From: Arthrobacter sp. E3
GTDB taxonomy: Bacteria > Actinomycetota > Actinomycetes > Actinomycetales > Micrococcaceae
DNA length: 49,597 nt
Assembly: GCF_017353415.1 (NCBI RefSeq)
Contig: NZ_JAFMPX010000028.1
Span: 1 to 49,597, forward strand
Direction: 5' to 3'
The stretch's first letter is position 1; each line of letters opens with the position of its first letter. Below are positions 1-7,731 of the stretch, piece after piece. Under the pieces are notes generated by a model. The model did not search any database. It had not been told where the DNA came from and saw nothing but the letters and a program-made list of their open reading frames with translations. The position numbers and the translations under genes are program-made.

Positions 1-135
1 CGAACCCCACGACCACTGCCAATCGACGGAAACCATTAATAACGGGCAGAAGCGTCACCACCAAAACCGGCAGAACTGTCACCGATGTGTTGATACAGAA
101 GTGTCACCGATGTCCTGCGACATAACAAACAAAAT
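1..135. mobile_element. Possible insertion-sequence end remnant with short repeats
   Basis: The first 135 bases carry three spaced copies of a GTCACC-containing unit: AGAAGCGTCACC near 49, AGAACTGTCACCGATGT near 70 and AGAAGTGTCACCGATGT near 98. The last two are each followed by a similar stretch (GTTGATACA, then CCTGCGACA). Repeats of this GTCACCGATGT kind are common just outside transposase genes of IS481-like elements in Actinobacteria; that link is from memory of the family. No transposase is visible inside the window. The neighbouring methyltransferase fragment breaks off close by, which fits an insertion or deletion scar. Confidence 0.35.
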
Positions 136-192
136 TAACAGATCCCACACAAAATTAAAAGGCCCCCGCACAAGACCTAACAAAGTACTACT

Positions 193-378
193 AGCCCCTT
201 GTATCCGGGCCAGCAGCATGAGCAGTTTCCCCGCCGTCGGAGCCACCTCGATGCGTGGCATGCCGGCGTCGTCGATGCTGCGCAGCACCCTGTCCATGCT
301 GGAACCACCCCGTACAAGCGTGGCGGACAAATAGTCCTCAACATCGGCCCAGCCAAGCCGCCTCTGATGCTCAACCAT
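193..378 (-). pseudogene. Truncated O-methyltransferase (N-terminal fragment)
   Basis: The reading frame from 378 gives about 62 residues that look like the start of a class I SAM-dependent O-methyltransferase (COG4122 type). It has a helical WADVEDYLSATLV opening, then PRIEVAPTAGKLLMLLARIQGA, which in intact members runs straight into the SAM-binding EIGT-x-GGYST loop. Here the similarity stops after ARIQGA and the frame runs on through unrelated AT-richer sequence to a stop at 79. Intact family members have about 210-220 residues, so about 70% is missing, including all SAM contacts. It cannot be an active enzyme. The break lies next to a possible insertion-sequence end. Confidence 0.6.
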
Positions 379-404
379 AGGCCCAGCCTAGCGCCGTTCC
401 GGCT

Positions 405-2639
405 TTAGGCAGGCACCAATTCCCGCGGCACTTCAGGCTGGGCCACAAGGCTGGCGACAGACCCGGTTGAAGTGTCGCCGTGCGGCGGCACTTCTTTCCT
501 GCCGTTCACCGGCTTGAACCTGTCAATGACTGCCACAACTGCCAGTGACACGGCCCCCCAAATGGCGAAGTTCAGCAGCGCACCACCCACCACGTCGCCA
601 CCGAAGTACAGGATTGAACGCGTCGCTTCCACGGCCGCAGGCATTGGGAGGATGTCGTGCAGCACCCGGAAGATCTCCGGTTCCATGTAGACCGACAGTG
701 CCCCGCCAGAAGAAGGCACACCCAGGAACATCAAGATGGCTACCACCGGGATGATCGACAGCATGCCGATGAGCCGTTCAAACACTGTGGCGAACATGGC
801 CATGGCGAAGATCGCCACGGCACCAGTGCCAAACAGTGCCCAGAAGTGCCCGTCAATGGCCCCCACCATGGGCCCGGCAATCATGTAGAGGACAGCGGAC
901 ATGAATACGGACCAGGCGGCAACGATTGGCAGGAGCTTGCGCAGCGGCCGCGAAGCCGGCGCCGCATTGGCACCCACCACGATGATCATGAACCCTGCCA
1001 TCATCCAGCCCATGGCCATGTACATAGCCACCGTTCCGGCGCTGTCGCTGTCCGGCAGCGGCGCCACGTTTTCGGTGTCCAAGCCCATCTGCTGCCCTGC
1101 GGCCACTTGGCCGAAGATGGTGGTGACGAGTTGTTGTGCGCTGGAGCTGGCCGCCTCATTGGTCAGCAACAGGGCGGCGCCGTTCGGTGCGGTGGGCAGC
1201 ACCAGAGCGGCGCTGACCGTGCGGTCGCCAACCAGAGTGCGGGCTTCCTGTTCCGAATCCACGGCGCGCAGCTCAAACAGCCCCTGCATGCCGGCATCCA
1301 GCGTATCCACCGCTTCCTGCCCAACTTCCATGGTGGCACCGACGACGGCGACCGGCATGTCACGCGGCGTCGGCTCGAACATGGCGCCGAGCATGAAGGA
1401 AATCATCATGGCTACCATGGCAAAAGGGAAGAACAACAGTGCGGCATAGCGCCAGAACCGCGTCTTGGGGCGGGGCCCGCCGTGAAGCGATTGGACAGCG
1501 ACCATGGGAAGGGCCGCGTTCGGGTTCTTGCGCTGCTTGTTCGCGTCAAAGCCGAGCGTGAAGAGTAGTGCCAGCACGGCACCCACCGCGAGAACGAGCA
1601 CATAGGGTCCCGTTCCGGCACCGTCAAAGTACATGACGGAGCTCAGCGCCTCACCCAGTGCGGGGGTGGGAAGGAACGTATGCAGGAACGCATAGAGGTC
1701 AGGCATGGTGTAGACGGACATGCCCATGTTGGACGCCGGGACACCGAGCACCATCAGCAGGAACATGGCCGCGATGATAGCCATGGGTCCCATGAGCCGG
1801 GTCAGCAGCAATTGCACGGCGCCGACAGCAAACACACCGAGCCAACAGACTCCCAGCACTGCCCATGCATGCCCCTGAACCACCCCCAGGAGTGGACCCG
1901 TCACGGCCCACACAAGACCGGCGGCGAGCGCCGCCCATCCGGCCAGCAGTGGCACGGCCCGGCGCAAGCGCAGCAATTCCGGCGAATTTGAAAGCGTCAG
2001 GCTGAACGGCAGGTACCCGGCCATGATCAAGGCCGTCGTCATGAACATGGCACCAAGCCCGGACTTGTCGTTATCCGGGAGCCGAGCCAGATCCTCGGCG
2101 TGCAGTTCCAGCCCTTGGGACATGATCTGCGGTGCCAGCAGCCCTGTGACGGCTCCGGCTTGGGAGGCACCGGCGGCTCCGGCGGTGTACAGCGAGGCAT
2201 TGCCTTCACCGAGTACCACCGCTGCTGCAACGTCGCGGTCCACAACCAGTTTGCGCGCTTCTTCAGCAGTGGCAACGGTGCGGACATCCACTGCGTCCGG
2301 GTCAGCCAATTCCAGTGATTGGGCGAACTCCGCAACGGCGGCAGGGGCACCCGCCACTACGACGGGCATGTTGTTCGGCGTCGGCGAGTGCATTGCGGCC
2401 AGGTATCCGCCCACCATCATGCCGACCATGATCAGCGGCATCATGAACATGGCGGTGTAGCGCCCGATTGTCTCAGCCTTGGCTCGCTTGCGTGCTGCAG
2501 CTTCCGCCGCGGCTGGGCCATCGGCTGATGATTTTGCCGATGGTTCGTTGCCGTGTGCTGGGACCTTGCCAGACGCCTCCAGTGTGCGGAGTTCCCCTCC
2601 CGGAGGGTGGGTGCTGGGATTTTCTTCGGTGCTGCTCAA
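405..2639 (-). CDS. Internally duplicated multi-pass membrane protein (ABC-2/YhgE-like exporter permease type)
   Basis: An integral membrane protein of about 744 residues built from two homologous halves. Each half has a transmembrane helix, a region with a P-T-P-x(2)-M-P-V-x-V motif (HSPTPNNMPVVV, then FEPTPRDMPVAV), an extracytoplasmic EEAR/QEAR-containing stretch, then about five more helices ending in LGVP-containing segments and a Y-x-F-x-G loop. This resembles the membrane half of ABC-2 or YhgE/Pip exporters without an ATPase; the substrate is unknown. The upstream frame opens at 2702, but a TTG at 2639 has AGGAGT six bases before it, so I prefer that start. A TetR gene lies divergently upstream with a perfect palindrome between them, so repression by that regulator is likely. 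Confidence 0.8.
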   Translation of the reverse strand: MSSTEENPSTHPPGGELRTLEASGKVPAHGNEPSAKSSADGPAAAEAAARKRAKAETIGRYTAMFMMPLIMVGMMVGGYLAAMHSPTPNNMPVVVAGAPAAVAEFAQSLELADPDAVDVRTVATAEEARKLVVDRDVAAAVVLGEGNASLYTAGAAGASQAGAVTGLLAPQIMSQGLELHAEDLARLPDNDKSGLGAMFMTTALIMAGYLPFSLTLSNSPELLRLRRAVPLLAGWAALAAGLVWAVTGPLLGVVQGHAWAVLGVCWLGVFAVGAVQLLLTRLMGPMAIIAAMFLLMVLGVPASNMGMSVYTMPDLYAFLHTFLPTPALGEALSSVMYFDGAGTGPYVLVLAVGAVLALLFTLGFDANKQRKNPNAALPMVAVQSLHGGPRPKTRFWRYAALLFFPFAMVAMMISFMLGAMFEPTPRDMPVAVVGATMEVGQEAVDTLDAGMQGLFELRAVDSEQEARTLVGDRTVSAALVLPTAPNGAALLLTNEAASSSAQQLVTTIFGQVAAGQQMGLDTENVAPLPDSDSAGTVAMYMAMGWMMAGFMIIVVGANAAPASRPLRKLLPIVAAWSVFMSAVLYMIAGPMVGAIDGHFWALFGTGAVAIFAMAMFATVFERLIGMLSIIPVVAILMFLGVPSSGGALSVYMEPEIFRVLHDILPMPAAVEATRSILYFGGDVVGGALLNFAIWGAVSLAVVAVIDRFKPVNGRKEVPPHGDTSTGSVASLVAQPEVPRELVPA

Positions 2640-2645
2640 ATTCGT

Positions 2646-2651
2646 ACTCCT
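2646..2651 (-). promoter_or_regulatory. Ribosome binding site that favours the TTG start
   Basis: AGGAGT on the minus strand, six bases ahead of the TTG at 2639. The longer frame from ATG 2702 has no comparable site. Confidence 0.55.
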
Positions 2652-2744
2652 GTTGCTGCGCTCTAAGGTTGCATGGCTTCCCACATGGTCGGAAAGCGCC
2701 ATTCACACACCACAAATTCGTGGGGCAAGATGCAATTAGATCAC

Positions 2745-2764
2745 TTTACGCCACGTGGCGTAAA
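2745..2764. promoter_or_regulatory. Perfect 20-bp palindrome, probable TetR operator
   Basis: TTTACGCCACGTGGCGTAAA is its own reverse complement over all 20 bases. It sits in the divergent region between the duplicated membrane protein and the TetR gene, about 105 bases from the first start and 77 from the second. TetR-family proteins bind such palindromes as dimers and usually control themselves and the divergent neighbour. That this TetR binds here is inferred from position and symmetry. Confidence 0.75.
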
Positions 2765-2840
2765 AATGTACAACAGGTGGCCAGTGCAAACCTCATTGCC
2801 GTCCGCGATACGGTGGGGAATTGAAGGGAAGGTGGGATAC

Positions 2841-3503
2841 ATGGGACATCATGGAGACATGGCGCGTGAGGCTCTACTCGATGCGGCAGAGGAGCTATTT
2901 GCCCTGCATGGTGTGGATGCAGTTTCCAACCGCAAGATTGCTGAACATGTGGGCACGCACAACCACTCGGCCGTTGCCTACCACTTTGGCAACCGCGACA
3001 AACTCATCCACGCCCTGCTCGAACGGCACTTGCAAAGCATGGAAGGACGCCGGGCGGAGCTCATCGCAGATCTTCCCGCGGACGCAGATCTACGCTCCGT
3101 GATCGCGTGCCGGATACTGCCGTGGGTGGAGCAGCTTGCGGAAATGCCCCAGCCAAGTTGGCGCGCGCGGTTCCTTTACCAAGTGCGCACCGTCCCCTCC
3201 GTGTCCGAGGTACTGGCGTCTTCCTTCGAATCAAGCAACAATTTCGATGACTTGCTCCTGCGCATGCGCGAGGGTCTGCGCGAAATTCCACCGACCATTC
3301 TGCGGGCGCGAGCCGGTGTCCTGGGACATATGGCGCTGGGTATCTGTGCTGACTTTGAGGCGCAGCTGCAGGCTGGCACCCAGCAGGGCAGCTGGACGTC
3401 CGTGGGCTACTTCCTCATCGACGCCGGGGCGGGCATGCTGGCCGCACCTGTCACCCACAGTGGGGACTTCCTGTCACCACAGAGCATGCCCAGCCTGATT
3501 TAG
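2841..3503 (+). CDS. TetR/AcrR family transcriptional regulator
   Basis: A 220-residue DNA-binding repressor. The N-terminus has the TetR helix-turn-helix: AREALLDAAEELFALHGVDAVSNRKIAEHVGTHNHSAVAYHFGNRDKLIHALLERH, with the typical helix-1 and the Y-H-F-x-N-R-D-K-L signature near residues 43-51. The rest is an all-helical ligand and dimerisation domain without recognisable specificity. The frame is open back to 2673, but ATG 2841 has a purine-rich AAGGTGG before it and starts the domain at the usual place. It is divergent from the duplicated membrane protein and separated from it by a perfect palindrome. Control of that exporter-like protein is the simplest reading; the inducer is unknown. Confidence 0.88.
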   Translation: MGHHGDMAREALLDAAEELFALHGVDAVSNRKIAEHVGTHNHSAVAYHFGNRDKLIHALLERHLQSMEGRRAELIADLPADADLRSVIACRILPWVEQLAEMPQPSWRARFLYQVRTVPSVSEVLASSFESSNNFDDLLLRMREGLREIPPTILRARAGVLGHMALGICADFEAQLQAGTQQGSWTSVGYFLIDAGAGMLAAPVTHSGDFLSPQSMPSLI

Positions 3504-3531
3504 GTGCCCGTCCGGTGACGGACAGGCACCT
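3502..3531. terminator. Hairpin between convergent genes
   Basis: AGGTGCC-c-GTCCG, loop GTGA, CGGAC-a-GGCACCT: a 12-bp stem with one mismatch, overlapping the tetR stop codon and placed before the convergent thiamine-binding gene. It could end transcription from both sides, although no T-tract follows. Confidence 0.6.
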
Positions 3532-3542
3532 GCAGCCAGCTA

Positions 3543-3872
3543 CTAGCCAAGTTCACCCAGCGCGCTTTGGAGCCTCTCGATCTTTCCGGTGATTTCACCG
3601 GTGTGGCCCGGGCGGATGTCCGCCTTGAGGACAAGCGAAACACGTGAGCCGTACTGCCCAATGGCCTCGGTGGCGCGTTTTACAACGTCCATGACCTCAT
3701 CCCACTCGCCTTCAATTTCGGTGAACATTGAACTCGTGCGGTTGGGCAGCCCAGAATCACGGACTACCTTGACGGCGGCAGCTACTGCCGTGTGCACGGA
3801 AGCGTCGTCGCCCCTGCCCGCTGGTCCATCGAGCGGGGTGCCGCTGGGTGCAACTGAAAACGCAACAATCAT
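3543..3872 (-). CDS. MTH1187-family thiamine-binding protein
   Basis: A 109-residue protein of the MTH1187/YkoF-like family (PF01910, old DUF77). Small cytosolic ferredoxin-like proteins of this family form tetramers and several bind thiamine or hydroxymethylpyrimidine. Visible hallmarks are the N-terminal strand MIVAFSVAPSGTP, the SGLPNRTSSMFTEIEGEWDEVMDVVKRA segment with the conserved T-x-IEGE-W, and RVSLVLKADIRPG in the third strand. Length matches the family. It is convergent with tetR and divergent from the DUF5684 gene, so probably transcribed alone. The thiamine role is known for homologues, not shown here. Confidence 0.85.
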   Translation of the reverse strand: MIVAFSVAPSGTPLDGPAGRGDDASVHTAVAAAVKVVRDSGLPNRTSSMFTEIEGEWDEVMDVVKRATEAIGQYGSRVSLVLKADIRPGHTGEITGKIERLQSALGELG

Positions 3873-3974
3873 GAAGATCTCCTAGAGTTGAGGGCCGATG
3901 TTTGCATTCGGCCTGGTGTCCACTTCCATTATGGGCAGTTCACCCCATGGGAGGGTGCCTCCAGAGCGGATACG

Positions 3975-4679
3975 ATGAAACCCATGCTTGCCTCATTGCT
4001 TTCGCTTCCGCTGGCCCCTGCCCCGGATCCTTATGACTACCAATACGACGGCGCCTCAACGGCGGCCTCCATGGGTCTCGTCCTGATGATCATGGGCATC
4101 TATTTTATGATCTTCGTGGTCTTCTGGTTGGCAAACGGCTTTGCCTGGGCCGGTCTCTTCCACAAGGCGGGCCACCCGAAGTGGGCTGCCTTTGTGCCGT
4201 TCTACAATTCATGGGTCATGGTGAAGATTGCTGGTCGCCCCGAATCAAGTTTTTGGTTGCAGTTCATTCCCTATGCCGGAATTTACTGGATGATCGTCAC
4301 CCTCAATGATCTTGCCAAGTCCTTCGGCAAGGACGTCGCCTATACGGTTGGCCTGGTATTTGTCCCGGTGGTGTTCGCTGCCATCCTCTCCTATGGAGAC
4401 GCCCGCTACTTGGGCCCGGCCTACGTCTCACCTGCCCAGAAGCAGTACTGGCAAAACTATCCGCAGCAGCAGTACGCCGGCCAGCAGTACCCCGCCCAGC
4501 AGTACCCTGGCCAAGGGCAGCCCCAGTACGATCAGTCGCACTACGGACCGCAGGACCCACAGGGCCAGTACCAGCAATATCAAGGCCAACAGTTTCAGGG
4601 CCAGCAGCCGGAATACCCCAGCCAGCAGGCCCCTCAGGCGCAGCCGCCGTACGGTTCAGGGCCAACCCAGCAGCCGTAG
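3975..4679 (+). CDS. DUF5684-type membrane protein with Gln/Tyr-rich repeat tail
   Basis: A 234-residue protein with about four membrane segments (for example MGLVLMIMGIYFMIFVVFWLANGFAWAGLF and VGLVFVPVVFAAILSYGDARY) and the HPKWAAFVPFYNSWVMVKIAGRPESSFWL core seen in DUF5684 proteins. The last 80 residues are low-complexity cytoplasmic or surface sequence rich in QQY, with repeats like QQYAGQ, QQYPAQ, QQYPGQ and QGQQFQGQ. The longer frame from 3888 adds 29 residues without membrane character; ATG 3975 (MKPMLASLLSLPLAPAPDPYDY) is the more natural start. The 3' end overlaps the convergent azlD by 24 bases. Function unknown. Confidence 0.75.
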   Translation: MKPMLASLLSLPLAPAPDPYDYQYDGASTAASMGLVLMIMGIYFMIFVVFWLANGFAWAGLFHKAGHPKWAAFVPFYNSWVMVKIAGRPESSFWLQFIPYAGIYWMIVTLNDLAKSFGKDVAYTVGLVFVPVVFAAILSYGDARYLGPAYVSPAQKQYWQNYPQQQYAGQQYPAQQYPGQGQPQYDQSHYGPQDPQGQYQQYQGQQFQGQQPEYPSQQAPQAQPPYGSGPTQQP

Positions 4680-4967
4680 CCCGGCAGCGGCCGCAGCGCC
4701 GGCAAGAACCACCACGAGGAACGGTGCCTTGAGCCAAAGGGCGATCCCGGCCGCCACCAAAGCACCGATTCTGGCATCAAGCACCAGCGAGGCACCACTC
4801 GCTGCGGCGTTGACAACCGTCAGCGAGGCCAGCAGCCCGATGGTCAACGTTCCTGCCACCCGCGACATCCGCGGGTTGGCCAGGACCTTTGCCGGCACAA
4901 GGTAGCCCAGCAGCTTGGTCAGATACGCCAACGCGGCGGCAACAAGCAGCCAAAACCACATGCTCAC
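4656..4967 (-). CDS. azlD: AzlD-family branched-chain amino acid exporter small subunit
   Basis: A 103-residue membrane protein with four hydrophobic segments. It opens MSMWFWLLVAAALAYLTKLLGYLVP and carries the RMSRVAGTLTIGLLASLTVVNA stretch typical of AzlD/YgaH. With AzlC it forms a two-component exporter of branched-chain amino acids (BrnFE of Corynebacterium is the studied example). Its start overlaps the azlC stop by four bases (ATGA arrangement), so the two are translationally coupled. The 3' end runs 24 bases into the convergent DUF5684 gene. Confidence 0.87.
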   Translation of the reverse strand: MSMWFWLLVAAALAYLTKLLGYLVPAKVLANPRMSRVAGTLTIGLLASLTVVNAAASGASLVLDARIGALVAAGIALWLKAPFLVVVLAGAAAAAGLRLLGWP

Positions 4968-5779
4968 GGCTGTTCCCCTTCATTCCCGGCCACCAAGTGC
5001 CCCGTTCCTGCCGCTGCATGCCTGGGGCGTGCAACGACGTCGTGCTTGTATGGTTCAAGGTCAGGTTCCAACCCGTCACCAACATGCCCCGGCGCATGGC
5101 CGGGCGTGCGGTCACTGCGGAACCAGCCGATCAGCCCGGCCACGACGGCAGCCACCAGGATTGGCACACCCGGGGGTACCCACGGAACAGCCAGCAGCGT
5201 TGCAACGGCGCACACCACGGCGATCGCGGCAGGCTGGAATGCCTTGATGCGCGGCCACAACAAGCCGAGGAACGCCGCCACTGCGGCGCCGTCAAGACCC
5301 CACTGTTTGGGGTCACCCAAGGCGTCACCAAGAACGGCGCCGGCGGCTGTCATGACATTCCACAACACAAAAATTCCCAGCCCGGCCACCCAGAAGCCGC
5401 GCTTTTGTTCCCCAGGATCGCTTTGGCCGGTTGCCGTGGCAGTCGACTCATCGATGGTCACGTGGGCGGCCGCAAATCGGCGCCAGCCCGTGGGCCGCAG
5501 CAACGCGTTGAGTTGCATGCCGTAGACCCCGTTGCGGATGCCCAGCAGGGCAGAGGCGCTCATGGCCGCAACTCCCGTGCCACCGGCGGCCACCACGCCA
5601 ATAAACGCAAATTGCGAGCCACCGCTGAACAGCAACAGGCTCAGCACCATGGTTTGCCAAAAGCTCAGACCCGAAGCTACCGAGAGCGCACCAAACGAAA
5701 CCCCATACAAGCCGGTGGCGACGGCGATCGAGGCGCCAATCTTGGCGGCCGGGGAGTCCTTGAGCTTCATCCCCACCAT
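4964..5779 (-). CDS. azlC: AzlC-family branched-chain amino acid exporter large subunit
   Basis: About 271 residues with seven or so hydrophobic segments and family landmarks: YGVSFGALSVASGLSFWQTMVLSLLLFSGGSQFAFIGV near the N-terminus, LLGIRNGVYGMQLN, and HVTIDESTATATGQ. The C-terminal 50 residues after the last helix are hydrophilic and not conserved. The frame is open to a GTG at 5809; ATG 5779 and 5770 are alternatives. AGGGAGG lies 13 bases before 5779, so I prefer that start with modest certainty. It pairs with the downstream, overlapping azlD as the partner subunit. Confidence 0.87.
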   Translation of the reverse strand: MVGMKLKDSPAAKIGASIAVATGLYGVSFGALSVASGLSFWQTMVLSLLLFSGGSQFAFIGVVAAGGTGVAAMSASALLGIRNGVYGMQLNALLRPTGWRRFAAAHVTIDESTATATGQSDPGEQKRGFWVAGLGIFVLWNVMTAAGAVLGDALGDPKQWGLDGAAVAAFLGLLWPRIKAFQPAAIAVVCAVATLLAVPWVPPGVPILVAAVVAGLIGWFRSDRTPGHAPGHVGDGLEPDLEPYKHDVVARPRHAAAGTGHLVAGNEGEQP

Positions 5780-5851
5780 GGTGTCATGTCTGCCTCCCTG
5801 ACGGTGCACCGCAGGGGCGCAAGGCCGGGAAGGCCCGTTCGGGTTGCCAGC

Positions 5852-7699
5852 CTATTGCCGCACGATGGCAATGGGCCTGGTGTGCGTGTCGATGGGTTCC
5901 GTGGACAGGCTCAGGCTTTCAGTGCCGTGGAGGGCATCCGCGGCCCGGACAAGCGCCAGGTGGGAGAAGGCCTGCGGGAAGTTCCCGGCCATCCGGCCCT
6001 GGGCCATGTCATATTCTTCACTGAGCAGACCCTCCTCATTGGCCAGCCCCACCAGCTTGTCCATCAACGTGACGGCCTCGGCGCGGCGGCCCGTGTGGGC
6101 GTACTGCTCCACCAACCAGAAGGAGCAGGCAAGGAACGGGTGCTCCCCTGGCGCCAGTCCGTCCAACCCTGACGCCGTTTGGTAACGCAAAATCAGTCCG
6201 TGTTCGTCGACAAGCTCTTCCTCGAGGGCCGCCACCGTGCCCAGCATCTCCGGGGACGTGTACTTCACGAAACCCACCTGCGGAATGACAAGCAACGAGG
6301 CATCCGTAGAGGTTCCGCCGTATGTTTGGGTGAACGTGTTCAGCTCCTTGTTGAAGCCATGTTCAAGAATTTCTTCCCGCAACTGCTCGCGTACGCTCTC
6401 CCAGTGCTCAACCGGCCCCGGCAGGCCGTGGTTGCGTACGGCCCGCACGGCACAGTCAAAGGCGGCCCACATCATGACGCGCGAATGGGTGAAATACAGC
6501 AGGTCCCCACGCATCTCCCAAATGCCGTGGTCCTTGTCCGTCAGGTGCTTGTCAATGAAACCCAGCATGGCTTGTTGCAGCGGCCAGGAGAAATGGTCTT
6601 CATGTCCACCGGCGAGCCGCAGCTTTTCCAAGGCCACCATGACTTCACCGACGACGTCGGCCTGATATTGGCCCACAGCTTCGTTGCCGATGCGCACCGG
6701 CAGAGCGCCCTCGTATCCAGTCAGGTGGTCAAGGTCGCGTTCAGGCAGATTCCGCTCACCTGAAAGCCCGTACATGATTTGCATGTCCTCGGGGTCCCCG
6801 GCCACGGCCCGCAGCAACCAGTCGCGCCATTTCAAGGCCTCATCGGCGTAGCCGTGCGTGAGCATGGCCTCGAGCGTCAGGGCCGCGTCCCGCAGCCAGC
6901 AAAAGCGGTAGTCCCAGTTTCGCGCTCCGCCAAAGTCCTCCGGCAGCGAGGTGGTGGGCGCCGCGACAATGCCACCTGTGTCTGCATGCGTCAGAGCCCG
7001 CAACACCAGCAGGGACCTCTCCACCAGGCGTGCGTACTTTCCGTCCTGGTTGTACCTCTTGGCCCAGTCTTCCCAGTATTTGCAGGTTTGCTCCAACGCC
7101 GGTTGCGTGTCGACTGCCTTGGGAACTGGGCGGTGCGAGGGGTACCACGTCAGCTCCTGCACCACTTTCTCACCGGCCTGCACTGTGAACGTGCCACCGT
7201 GCAAACGGCCGACGGCGTGCGGCAGGTGGTCTCCGCGCAGCACCACCGCGTCCGGTCCGGCGACACCAACGATTGCTTCCGTGCCGTCTTCCTCCTCCAC
7301 CCGACGGATCCAGGGCACGATCTTGCCGTAACCGGGGCGGAAGGTAATTTCCTGGTTGAATTCTACGCTTCCACTCACCCCGTCGATGCGACGCACAATG
7401 GACGCCCGGCGATCCCCGATCGGCATGAAGTCAGTGACACGTGCAGTGCCTTCGGGAGTTGTCCAGAGCGTTTCCAGTACAAACGTCCGCCCGAGATAGT
7501 TGCGCTTTTCAACGGCTGCTTCAGGGTGTGACGGTGCCATGAGCCAGCGTCCGTTGTCAGTGGTGCCCAGCAGTGCCGAAAACACTGCGTGGGAGTCAAA
7601 ACGCGGAAAACACAGCCAGTCGATGCTCCCATCACGGCCCACAAGGGCGCCGGTGTGCAGATCGGAAAGCAGTGCATAGTCTTCAATTCTCGATGCCAT
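5852..7699 (-). CDS. Glycoside hydrolase family 15 protein (glucoamylase/trehalase type)
   Basis: A 615-residue enzyme of the GH15 (alpha/alpha)6-barrel group, which hydrolyses alpha-glucosidic bonds; actinobacterial members include trehalases and glucodextranases. The N-terminal IEDYALLSDLHTGALVGRDGSIDWLCFPRFDS is the conserved beta-sandwich start. Barrel landmarks are RNWDYRFCWLRDAALTLEAML, IWEMRG near residue 394 (candidate catalytic acid) and LLSEEYDMAQGRMAGNFPQAFSHLALV near 560 (candidate base). No signal peptide is visible, so it probably acts in the cytoplasm. The frame is open to 7816, but ATG 7699 gives the family start. It follows the GDPD gene by 32 bases on the same strand. The natural substrate cannot be told from sequence; trehalose is plausible. 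Confidence 0.88.
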   Translation of the reverse strand: MASRIEDYALLSDLHTGALVGRDGSIDWLCFPRFDSHAVFSALLGTTDNGRWLMAPSHPEAAVEKRNYLGRTFVLETLWTTPEGTARVTDFMPIGDRRASIVRRIDGVSGSVEFNQEITFRPGYGKIVPWIRRVEEEDGTEAIVGVAGPDAVVLRGDHLPHAVGRLHGGTFTVQAGEKVVQELTWYPSHRPVPKAVDTQPALEQTCKYWEDWAKRYNQDGKYARLVERSLLVLRALTHADTGGIVAAPTTSLPEDFGGARNWDYRFCWLRDAALTLEAMLTHGYADEALKWRDWLLRAVAGDPEDMQIMYGLSGERNLPERDLDHLTGYEGALPVRIGNEAVGQYQADVVGEVMVALEKLRLAGGHEDHFSWPLQQAMLGFIDKHLTDKDHGIWEMRGDLLYFTHSRVMMWAAFDCAVRAVRNHGLPGPVEHWESVREQLREEILEHGFNKELNTFTQTYGGTSTDASLLVIPQVGFVKYTSPEMLGTVAALEEELVDEHGLILRYQTASGLDGLAPGEHPFLACSFWLVEQYAHTGRRAEAVTLMDKLVGLANEEGLLSEEYDMAQGRMAGNFPQAFSHLALVRAADALHGTESLSLSTEPIDTHTRPIAIVRQ

Positions 7700-7731
7700 G
7701 GTTCCATGCAACCACATGGAACCGGGCGCTG

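Noticed and set aside
657-1568. 303-residue plus-strand frame rich in His and Gly
   Set aside because: It is antisense to the duplicated membrane protein, whose two homologous halves prove the minus strand is coding; composition is typical of a high-GC shadow frame.
4889-6172. 427-residue plus-strand frame
   Set aside because: Antisense to azlC, azlD and the GH15 gene, all of which carry family motifs.
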